A stretch of DNA of 16,170 nucleotides from Bacteroidota bacterium (lineage in GTDB: Bacteria; Bacteroidota; Bacteroidia; Flavobacteriales; Flavobacteriaceae). The stretch covers positions 1-16,170 of the forward strand of contig JAACDY010000046.1 in assembly GCA_009936675.1 (NCBI GenBank). Reading direction: 5' to 3'. Position 1 is the stretch's first letter. Each line of letters begins with the position of its first letter. Positions 1 to 6,558 of this stretch are shown here, in pieces. A model generated the notes under the pieces. The model had not been told where the DNA came from and searched no databases. It saw nothing but the letters and a program-made list of their open reading frames with translations. The position numbers and the translations under genes were made by a program.

Positions 1-86
1 ATGTCGAATCCCCCCGATTGACTTGGAAAATAAAAGATCAAAGGCGGGGAGCCATTCAGAGCGCCTACAAGATTAATGTGGGAACA
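1..86 (+). pseudogene. alpha-L-rhamnosidase N-terminal fragment, truncated
   Basis: Frame 3 from the window edge reads DVESPRLTWKI, then RRG, then QSAYKINVGT. This matches the conserved start of the N-terminal fibronectin-like domain of bacterial alpha-L-rhamnosidases (GH78 type: GIDV..PRLSW...RG..QSAY.I.V). The gene would begin left of the window. The match stops at about base 86 and the frame hits TGA at 96-98; from about 82 onward frame 1 encodes an unrelated coiled-coil/WD40 protein. I therefore read this as the 5' remnant of a rhamnosidase gene cut and joined to foreign sequence. GH78 enzymes release terminal L-rhamnose from plant, algal or microbial glycans, but this fragment lacks the catalytic domain. 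The family call rests on about 28 residues. Confidence 0.6.
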
Positions 87-1361
87 GGCCGAAAGTGAGA
101 AAAAAAATGCAGACAAGGCCAGAGAAGAATCTGAAAACAGAAGGAAAATTGCCGAAATAGAGTCAGAATTCTATCCCATTGTTCGTAAAATGGAGCGCCT
201 CTTAGAGTATGCCAATGCCTGTGATGAAATCTATCAGAACAAGGTGTTTTCTGCCATAGATGAGGCTTTGAAAAAATTTGAAGAACACTTTCAAATACAG
301 AATGAAATATACGGAACCGCAGAAGACACAGAGGGAAATTATATGATTCTTCAAACCGCACTAAGGGTGCTTGAAGGAAAAAATTATTACAACGAAACCT
401 CCATGATGCTCTACAGAATGTCACCCAATACTGCCATTAGGAGTATTGATTCTTTCAATGATTCGGTTTTGGCTTTTGGGGGAGACAATGGCGTATTGTA
501 CATTTTAAATAGCCTCGATCTGAGCATGGTTGAAATCCCCATCAAAGAGAGGATAAGAAAAGTAAAGTTTATTGACCCAAATAAGATCGTGGTTGGGACA
601 TTTCAAGGAAATGTTTACAAGGTTAACCCCTCAAAACGATTTGTCAAGAATGCTGAAACCAAATTATTCAATTCGAAAAACCCAATCGTCGATCTCCACA
701 TGAATTCCAATGGGAATGAGTTGATTATTTTTTCTAACCATGAAGTAATTTTCTACAATGAGAAAAATAAAACTTCTGATGGCAAAAAGGTAAGCTTTGA
801 AATTAAGGGGATCGATTTTTATAATGATCAATTGTTTATCGCATCCAGCAATGAGATATTTATGTACAATGGTAAAAACATTATCAAATTGCCATTGGAT
901 ATTGATCATTTGGTGGATGAAGAAATTCAGACGTTTAGATTATCCAAGGAATTTCTTTTTGTAGGCACTCAAACCGGAAAGATTCTAACCTATATCAACT
1001 CCAATCCCATGAATGGACAAATACCGCTCAATTTTTGGGGGAGCTTGAGTTGCATCGTTCTGGAATCACCAAACTCTATTTTGACGAACAAAACAGTACT
1101 CTTTACTCTGCTAGTTTTGACAACCAGATTTTGAAATATAAAGTAGAAAAGTTAAATTTTGAAAGAGCTGTCCGAGAATTTATTTCTCTGATCGGGCATG
1201 AAAAATGGATTTGGGACCTTGGTTTGACCAAAAACGAAGACGGAAAAGAACTGATTGTAACTGTTGATGAAAACGGAAATGTCTTGACTTGGTACAAAAA
1301 CTTGGCTGACTTGGCAGCCAAAGTCAAAAACCTACTCTCGGAAAAGACAGAACAACAGTAG
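76..1361 (+). pseudogene. STAND-type WD40-repeat protein, C-terminal part, frameshifted
   Basis: Frame 1 (76-1134) opens with a charged coiled coil (EQAESEKKNADKAREE), a helical linker, then beta-propeller-like blades such as AFGGDNGVLYILNS and VGTFQGNVYKVN. After about 1035 the similarity moves to frame 3, where blades continue (LYSASFDNQILKYKV; ELIVTVDENGNVLTWY) and end at the TAG of 1359-1361. Restoring one T or G in the run at 1032-1041 joins NFWG to ELELHRSG and rebuilds one protein. This coiled coil plus WD40 arrangement is typical of the C-terminus of large Bacteroidota proteins with an N-terminal effector (caspase-like, TIR or peptidase) and a STAND NTPase. Those N-terminal domains are missing, since a rhamnosidase fragment abuts the coiled coil. 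The ATG at 76 lies in the junction and is unlikely to be a genuine start. Confidence 0.7.
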
Positions 1362-1441
1362 AAAGATTTGAATATTCATTGGTGTTGTAGGGATTCGTAT
1401 CTTAAAACAAATTCAAACCCCTTCAATCCGTTTTAAAACAC

Positions 1442-1449
1442 TAAATTTG
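1442..1449 (+). promoter_or_regulatory. candidate -7 promoter element for the DEAD-box helicase
   Basis: TAAATTTG matches the Bacteroidota -7 consensus TAnnTTTG. No convincing TTG -33 element lies 17-23 nt upstream, so this is only a candidate. It would give a leader of about 120 nt. The leader contains a small hairpin, TTGGTT (1501-1506) pairing with AACCAA (1513-1518), and a 10-codon ORF. Long leaders are common upstream of cold-shock RNA helicase genes in other bacteria; whether that applies here is inference. Confidence 0.4.
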
Positions 1450-1549
1450 CGCGTCCTTAAAATTGAGAGGGGTAGCGTTGAAAAAATCATCTTTCCTTTT
1501 TTGGTTCAAACAAACCAATAACACCATCAATCAAAACTCATAAACCCAT

Positions 1550-1582
1550 ATGAATTGTGTTAACAAGCTTATCCTAAGATGA
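1550..1582 (+). other. 10-codon leader mini-ORF overlapping the helicase start
   Basis: ATG at 1550 opens MNCVNKLILR and stops at TGA 1580-1582. The stop overlaps the helicase start as ATGA, the classic arrangement for translational coupling. It is far too short to stand alone by composition, and such an overlap can arise by chance. It is recorded because it sits exactly at the helicase start within a long leader. Confidence 0.25.
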
Positions 1583-2919
1583 GAGGAAAAAATAGAAAAA
1601 GTTATTCCCCAAGAAAGAAAAATAAAGCACAAAGGGAAAGAGCAATCGAGTCCCATTCAAAAGATAAAAAAAATGAATCTTCCGAAGGAAGTAGACCCTC
1701 AAAACAAGGAGAGCGTCGAAATTCAGATTCAGGTGGGCGAAAAAAATTCAGCCAGCGATCCAAAAGTAGAAATTCAAGATCGGGAAATCGCTCAGGAGGC
1801 AGGTTCAAGAAATCTGACTTAGACCCGAGCATAATGGTCAATACGACCATTAAGCTTAAAGAGGATAAAAAAGATATTCAAACCCGAACATTTGAAGAAT
1901 TAAATCTCGACCCTCAACTTCAATCGAGGATAGATAAAAAGGGCTTTGTAAACACCACAGAGATTCAGGATAAAACCTTTGAAATCGTTGCTGAAGGAAA
2001 AAGTATCATCGGTATTGCCAATACTGGTACAGGAAAAACAGGAGCATTTTTGATCCCTATCATTGATCGAATCCTATCCAATAAAAACAAACACAAAACC
2101 ATCGTTTTGGTGCCTACCCGAGAATTGGCTCAACAGGTGGAACAAGAGTTCAAAAGTCTGAGTAAAGGTTTGAAAATTTTCAGCAGCTGTTTTATTGGAG
2201 GTACCAGCATCAACAAGGATGTAGATAAACTCAGAAGACTGAACCATGTGATCATTGGTACACCTGGTCGTATCAACGACATGATCAACCGTAGGGCATT
2301 GAAATTACATGATTTTTCCAAAGTAGTTTTGGACGAATTTGACACCATGTTGGACATGGGCTTCCTACAGGAGGTACAAAAGATCATCGATCAGATGCAC
2401 AAAAGGAATCAGACCATACTATTTTCGGCCACAGAAAACCCAAAACAACAAAACATCATCGATAACTTGGTGAATCAATACGAAAAAGTAAGGGTCTCTG
2501 AGGGTAAGGCAAACACAGACAACATCTATCAAGAGGTGATCAAACCCAAAGACGATACCGAAAAAAATCAAATGCTGGTGGACCTTTTGAGAAAAAAGGA
2601 ATTTAAAAAAGTTTTGATTTTCTCCGAGACAAAAAGACAGGTTTCCAAATTGTGTCGAATTCTGAAAAAATTTGAGGTGAGAGTGGACGAAATACACGGA
2701 GATAAATCCCAACAATACCGTTCCAAAGCCATCCAAAAGTTTAAATCTGGAAGCATTCAGGTCATGGTTGCTACCGACGTAGCTTCAAGGGGAATCGATA
2801 TCGACAACATCACCCATGTCATCAATTACAGGGTTCCCAGTTCGAGAGAAAGCTATATTCACAGGATCGGAAGAACCGGAAGAGCTGGCAAGGAGGGTAA
2901 TGCCATTACCTTTATCTAA
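1579..2919 (+). CDS. DEAD-box ATP-dependent RNA helicase
   Basis: 446 aa. Residues 1-85 are a low-complexity, Lys/Arg/Ser/Gly-rich disordered tail, probably RNA-binding. The two-RecA core follows: Q motif with Q130, Walker A ANTGTGKT (147-154), PTRELAQQ (179-186), TPGR (228-231), motif II DEFD (252-255), SAT (283-285), IFSETKR (347-353), ATDVASRGIDI (398-408) and HRIGRTGR (428-435). The protein ends right after the last core strand (NAITFI). To my knowledge this is usual for the group with a basic N-terminal tail, so I do not call it truncated. Role: ATP-driven remodelling of RNA duplexes, probably in ribosome assembly or RNA turnover, in the cytoplasm. Motif II has Phe in place of the usual Ala of DEAD. 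The ATG at 1579 precedes the basic tail; the next ATG in frame (residue 86) would remove that tail. Confidence 0.93.
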   Translation: MRGKNRKSYSPRKKNKAQRERAIESHSKDKKNESSEGSRPSKQGERRNSDSGGRKKFSQRSKSRNSRSGNRSGGRFKKSDLDPSIMVNTTIKLKEDKKDIQTRTFEELNLDPQLQSRIDKKGFVNTTEIQDKTFEIVAEGKSIIGIANTGTGKTGAFLIPIIDRILSNKNKHKTIVLVPTRELAQQVEQEFKSLSKGLKIFSSCFIGGTSINKDVDKLRRLNHVIIGTPGRINDMINRRALKLHDFSKVVLDEFDTMLDMGFLQEVQKIIDQMHKRNQTILFSATENPKQQNIIDNLVNQYEKVRVSEGKANTDNIYQEVIKPKDDTEKNQMLVDLLRKKEFKKVLIFSETKRQVSKLCRILKKFEVRVDEIHGDKSQQYRSKAIQKFKSGSIQVMVATDVASRGIDIDNITHVINYRVPSSRESYIHRIGRTGRAGKEGNAITFI

Positions 2920-2961
2920 TAGCCGCCCCAAACGAGCCTATGGCAGTGTGAATGCGTATAA
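2920..2961. other. short convergent gap with locally GC-richer sequence
   Basis: These 42 bases separate the helicase stop from the HxlR stop. The stretch (GCCGCCCCAAACGAGCC, then GAATGCGTATAAC) differs in composition from the AT-rich surroundings and contains no visible terminator hairpin. It could be the tail of a dispersed repeat or a recombination scar. No related copy is visible elsewhere in the window. Confidence 0.3.
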
Positions 2962-3282
2962 CTACTTCTTAGGGTTGGTGGTGGATTTATTCCATTGACA
3001 CAGATCTTCCAAAATGGGTTTTAATTTTCGTGCTTGCTTTGTCAAGGAGTATTCTACTTTAGGTGGGCTTTGATCAAACTCTTCTCGGTGAACCAGCCCA
3101 TCCTTCTCCATTTGCTTAAGTTGTTCGGAAAGTACCTTTCTGGAAAGGTTGGGAATCAAAGAGGCCAAGGTTGAAAATCGCATTTGACCACTCATCAAAC
3201 GAAAAAGAATGGGTAACTTCCATTTACCACCCAAAATTTTCATGGCATTTACAATAGGACAAAACGGTTTTTCCAAACTCAC
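2962..3282 (-). CDS. HxlR-family winged helix-turn-helix transcriptional regulator
   Basis: 106 aa, the usual HxlR length. Family landmarks are CPIVNAMKILGGKWKLPIL near the N-terminus, then RFSTLASLIPNLSRKVLSEQL (recognition-helix region), then the wing (GLVHRE, PPKVEYSLT). The start is GTG at 3280-3282; an in-frame TAG lies five codons upstream, and the reading frame begins just before the conserved Cys-Pro. Cysteines are at 8 and 95, near each end of the chain, reminiscent of thiol-switch members such as YodB. The gene is divergent from the RND/LolA-like/barrel cassette and shares a 97-bp intergenic region holding a palindrome, so it probably represses that cassette. The ligand or stress sensed is unknown. 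Confidence 0.92.
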   Translation of the reverse strand: MSLEKPFCPIVNAMKILGGKWKLPILFRLMSGQMRFSTLASLIPNLSRKVLSEQLKQMEKDGLVHREEFDQSPPKVEYSLTKQARKLKPILEDLCQWNKSTTNPKK

Positions 3283-3297
3283 TGCTATGGTTTTCTA

Positions 3298-3305
3298 CAA
3301 AACTA
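3298..3305 (-). promoter_or_regulatory. candidate -7 promoter element for the HxlR gene
   Basis: On the minus strand this reads TAGTTTTG, matching TAnnTTTG, 15 nt before the GTG start, which implies a very short leader. No clear TTG -33 element was found at the expected distance. Confidence 0.4.
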
Positions 3306-3329
3306 AAAATAAAATATAAATAAAAATTA

Positions 3330-3363
3330 TTGGTTACTTTATGTAACTAAAACTATATCTTTG
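3330..3363 (+). promoter_or_regulatory. candidate promoter of the RND/LolA-like/barrel cassette
   Basis: A TTG at 3330-3332 (-33 type) and TATCTTTG at 3356-3363 (-7 type, TAnnTTTG) are separated by 23 nt, the upper end of the spacing known for Bacteroidota sigma-A promoters. The permease ATG follows 16 nt after the -7 element. A palindrome occupies the spacer. Confidence 0.6.
3333..3347. promoter_or_regulatory. putative HxlR operator palindrome
   Basis: GTTAC-TTTAT-GTAAC is a perfect 5-bp inverted repeat with a 5-bp spacer, lying between the -33 and -7 elements of the cassette promoter and next to a divergent HxlR gene. HxlR proteins are dimers that bind short inverted repeats, so occupancy here would block RNA polymerase. 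Assignment to this regulator is inferred from position. Confidence 0.5.
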
Positions 3364-3379
3364 CCGAAAGTAATTATCC

Positions 3380-5713
3380 ATGAATAAATCAAAGAACTCA
3401 TTTGCTGAAAAGTGGGGAGAATTTGTAGTAAAATACAAATGGGCAGTCTTACTATTGTCGATAATCTTGGCCTTGGGGCTGGGCTCGCAAGGCAAAATGG
3501 AATTCGATGGTGACTACCACGTATTCTTTAGTAAATCCAATCCCGAACTTGAAGCCTTCGACGGCCTTCAAGAAAAATACTCCAAGGTCGATAACATCAT
3601 TATGGTTTTGGCGCCAAACAATAAGAATATTTTTACCAAGGAGAACTTGATCGCCATTGAAGAGTTGACCGCTGAGGCATGGAATACTCCCTATTCATCT
3701 AGAGTAGATGCCTTGACCAATTATCAACACACGCGAGCCGAAGGTGACGATTTGTATGTTGAAGATTTATCCTATGAGTCGGAGAATCTCACTACAGAAA
3801 GGGTGAAAGAAATAAAAAAGATAGCTCTAGGTGATCCTGTATTGGTAAATCGCTTGGTAAATAAAGAGGGAAGCGTCGCTGCCATTAATGTTACAGTTCG
3901 TTTACCGGGCATTGATAGTGCCAAGGAAATTCCAGAAATAACCGTGGCCAGTAGAGCCATGATTGCTGCATTTAAAGAAAAATATCCTCAATTTGACGTT
4001 TATGTATCAGGAAATGTTCCATTAAACACCGCCTTTTTTGAATCTTCTCAAAACGATTTGGCTTTGATTGGGATCATGTTTTTGATTGTCATTGCGGTAA
4101 CCCTATTGCTGACGAGAAATATTTTTGCAACATTGGCTACTTTGGTGGTGGTGATGCTTTCTATAATAAGTGCCGTAGGATTTATCGGTTTGAGTGGAAT
4201 AAAACTTACCGCTCCATCATCGGTTTTCCCAACCATGATCCTCACTTTGGCAGTGGCCGACAGTATCCATATTTTAGTAACCCTTTTGCAAAAGTTCAGA
4301 AAAGAAGGCTATCAGAAGAAAGAAGCCATCATCGAAAGTATGCGGCTTAATTATATGCCAGTCTTTATTACCAGTGTGACAACAGTGGTAGGATTCTTAA
4401 CTTTAAATTTTGGTGAAGTGCCTCCCTTTTGGCACTTGGGAAATATCACGGCTTTCGGAATGAGCATGGCTTTTTTATACTCTACCACTACCCTCCCCGC
4501 TTTGATGGCCATTTTCCCGATATGGAAAAGCTCCAAAGATGAAGCAAAAAATCAAAAAAAATCTTTTTATACCAGCTTGGGACAGTTTGTCGCCAAGCAA
4601 CCAATCCGCCTTACCATCATTTCCTCTACTTTTATCATTGGAATGACACTAATGGCTCTTCAAAATGTTTTTAATGACAGTTTTGTAGATTATTTTGATA
4701 AATCAGTAAAGTTCAGAACCGATAGTGATTTCATCAATGAAAATCTTACGGGAATTTACAATGCTGAATTCTCCATTGGTAGCGGAGAAAGTGGAGGAAT
4801 CAACAATCCTATTTATTTGGAAAAACTAAATGCTTTTGAGGAGTGGCTCAATGAGCAGGAAGAAGTCATTCATGTGAATTCCTTTGCCGAGGTAACAAGA
4901 AAAATCAACAAATCAATGCACGACGACGACGATTCCTACTACAAAGTACCAACCAATCGACAAGAAGCTGCCCAGTATTTGTTACTATACGAACTTTCAC
5001 TTCCTTTTGGTTTGGATCTCAATAATCAGATCAATGTAGATAAATCAGAAACCCGATTGACTGTGGTGCTTCAAAATTTGGGGAGTAAAAAAATGTTAGA
5101 GTTTACCTCCAGAGCCGAAAAGTGGTTAGAGGAAAACACCCCCGAATACATGCATGCCATTGGTGTGAGCCCTACTGTGATGTTTGCCAAACTTGGTTTT
5201 CGTCAGGCTGATAGTATGATCAAAGGGAACATCATCGCTTTGTTGTTGATTTCTCTGGTCTTGATGTTGGCATTAAAAAGTTTTAAAATGGGTGCGATCA
5301 GTTTGATTCCCAACCTTACTCCCGTAATCGTAGGATTTGGTTTTTGGGCTTTCTATTTGGCTGAAATCAATACAGGCATGGTGGTCGTTTTCGGGGTGAC
5401 ATTGGGGATCATTGTGGATGATACGGTTCACTTTATGAGTAAGTTTCTTAGAGCCAGAAGAGAATTGAACTACAACGCTAAAGATCCAGTGATTTATGCT
5501 TTTGAAACTGTTGGCAGGGCCTTGGTCATCACTACCTTGGTTTTGGTTGCTGGTTTTACGGTACTTTCTACCTCCCCTTTCGCGCTCAACAGCTATATGG
5601 CCAGAATAACAGTGGTCATTATCACCGCTGCATTGGTCATCGACTTTATCCTTCTCCCCTCTATATTGATATTGGTCTACAAAGAAAAAAATACCCTAAA
5701 AGACGCTTTATAA
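3380..5713 (+). CDS. RND-superfamily (MMPL/HAE3-like) inner-membrane exporter
   Basis: 777 aa. The layout is the duplicated RND fold: TM1 at about 20-37, a first periplasmic loop (about 40-225), a TM block at about 226-380, then TM7 at about 408-428, a second periplasmic loop (about 430-612), and a final TM block (about 615-767). Charged intramembrane motifs sit in matching places of the two halves: AVADSIHIL (Asp294) and GIIVDDTVHFM (Asp680/Asp681), the likely proton relay. The protein is shorter than tripartite HAE1 pumps (about 1000 aa) and resembles the COG1033/MMPL group that moves lipids or other hydrophobic compounds. No membrane-fusion protein or TolC gene is adjacent; the partners are a LolA-like protein 23 nt downstream and an outer-membrane barrel. 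Substrate unknown. Probably controlled by the divergent HxlR regulator. Confidence 0.9.
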   Translation: MNKSKNSFAEKWGEFVVKYKWAVLLLSIILALGLGSQGKMEFDGDYHVFFSKSNPELEAFDGLQEKYSKVDNIIMVLAPNNKNIFTKENLIAIEELTAEAWNTPYSSRVDALTNYQHTRAEGDDLYVEDLSYESENLTTERVKEIKKIALGDPVLVNRLVNKEGSVAAINVTVRLPGIDSAKEIPEITVASRAMIAAFKEKYPQFDVYVSGNVPLNTAFFESSQNDLALIGIMFLIVIAVTLLLTRNIFATLATLVVVMLSIISAVGFIGLSGIKLTAPSSVFPTMILTLAVADSIHILVTLLQKFRKEGYQKKEAIIESMRLNYMPVFITSVTTVVGFLTLNFGEVPPFWHLGNITAFGMSMAFLYSTTTLPALMAIFPIWKSSKDEAKNQKKSFYTSLGQFVAKQPIRLTIISSTFIIGMTLMALQNVFNDSFVDYFDKSVKFRTDSDFINENLTGIYNAEFSIGSGESGGINNPIYLEKLNAFEEWLNEQEEVIHVNSFAEVTRKINKSMHDDDDSYYKVPTNRQEAAQYLLLYELSLPFGLDLNNQINVDKSETRLTVVLQNLGSKKMLEFTSRAEKWLEENTPEYMHAIGVSPTVMFAKLGFRQADSMIKGNIIALLLISLVLMLALKSFKMGAISLIPNLTPVIVGFGFWAFYLAEINTGMVVVFGVTLGIIVDDTVHFMSKFLRARRELNYNAKDPVIYAFETVGRALVITTLVLVAGFTVLSTSPFALNSYMARITVVIITAALVIDFILLPSILILVYKEKNTLKDAL

Positions 5714-5736
5714 ATTAATTAAAACATTTAAAAAAG

Positions 5737-6507
5737 ATGAAAAAAATCATACTTATACTGCTCTTGAGTTTTCCATTATTGACAACAGCCCAGACGGCCG
5801 AAGAAAAGGGTCTTGAAATCGTTTCTAAAGCCATCGAGGCAGATAGAGGCTTTGGAAGTTCCTCGGTTGATTTGAGAATGGTGTTAAAAAATAAAAATGG
5901 ACAATTGAGCGAAAGGACACTGAGTAATAAAACGCTAGAATTGGACGAGGACGGAGACAAGTCCATGATTGTATTCACCAGTCCCAAGGACATCAAAGGA
6001 ACATCTACATTGACTTTTACTCACAAGCAGGGAGCAGACGATCAATGGTTGTTTTTGCCTTCAATCAAACGCACAAAACGCATTTCATCAAGCAATAAAT
6101 CAGGCCCTTTTGTGGGTAGTGAATTTGCTTATGAAGATTTATCCTCCGTTGAATTGGAAAAAAACACTTACAAATTTCTGAAAGAAGAAGGAGACTTATT
6201 GTATGTCGAACAAGATCCTGTAGATCCAAAATCGGGGTATAAAAAAAGAATTGCTGTTTATAACCAAGCGAAAGATTACCGTTTGGAGTCCATTGAGTTT
6301 TATGATAGAAAAGGAGCATTACTCAAAACGTTGACCTATACTGAATACAAACGCTACAAGGATAAGTTTTGGAGGGCCAGTAAATTCGAAATGGTCAATC
6401 ACCCAAGCAAAAAAGAAACCTTTTTGTTCTTTAATAATTACAATTTTGAGGTAAACCTCAAAGGCGAGGATTTCACTGAAATGGCACTACGCAGAGCTGC
6501 TAACTAA
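5737..6507 (+). CDS. periplasmic LolA-like protein (outer membrane lipoprotein-sorting type)
   Basis: 256 aa with a Sec signal peptide (MKKIILILLLSFPLLTTAQ, cleavage probably near residue 18). The body matches the LolA_like group often annotated as outer membrane lipoprotein-sorting protein: DDQWLFLPSIKRTKRI at 101-116 and GPFVGSEFAYEDL at 123-135 are its hallmark segments. The family has a LolA/LolB-like half-barrel that holds acyl chains or other hydrophobic ligands. Genes of this family commonly neighbour COG1033-type RND permeases. Here it lies 23 nt after the permease, clearly in the same operon, so it probably accepts the exported molecule in the periplasm. It is not the housekeeping LolA, whose sequence differs. 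The ligand is not evident. Confidence 0.88.
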   Translation: MKKIILILLLSFPLLTTAQTAEEKGLEIVSKAIEADRGFGSSSVDLRMVLKNKNGQLSERTLSNKTLELDEDGDKSMIVFTSPKDIKGTSTLTFTHKQGADDQWLFLPSIKRTKRISSSNKSGPFVGSEFAYEDLSSVELEKNTYKFLKEEGDLLYVEQDPVDPKSGYKKRIAVYNQAKDYRLESIEFYDRKGALLKTLTYTEYKRYKDKFWRASKFEMVNHPSKKETFLFFNNYNFEVNLKGEDFTEMALRRAAN

Positions 6508-6527
6508 TCTTTTTTAACAAACATTAC

Positions 6528-6553
6528 GGCCTCTTTAGGGGGCTGTTTTTTTT
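6528..6553 (+). terminator. hairpin plus T tract between the LolA-like and barrel genes
   Basis: GGCCTC (6528-6533) pairs with GGGGCT (6539-6544) around a TTTAG loop, with two G-T wobbles, and is followed within one base by eight Ts (6546-6553). It looks like a weak intrinsic terminator ending only 5 nt before the next ATG. It may reduce readthrough into the barrel gene or hide its start. Confidence 0.55.
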
Positions 6554-6558
6554 AATTT

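Noticed and set aside
2920..2970. Integron attC site
   Set aside because: Only one weak core-like sequence (GTTATAC) is present; there is no paired core, no matching second site and no integrase in the window.
2880..2998. Helicase appears cut short right after motif VI
   Set aside because: The end after the last RecA2 strand (NAITFI) is, as far as I recall, normal for DEAD-box proteins with a long basic N-terminal tail, and no in-frame or shifted helicase sequence continues downstream.
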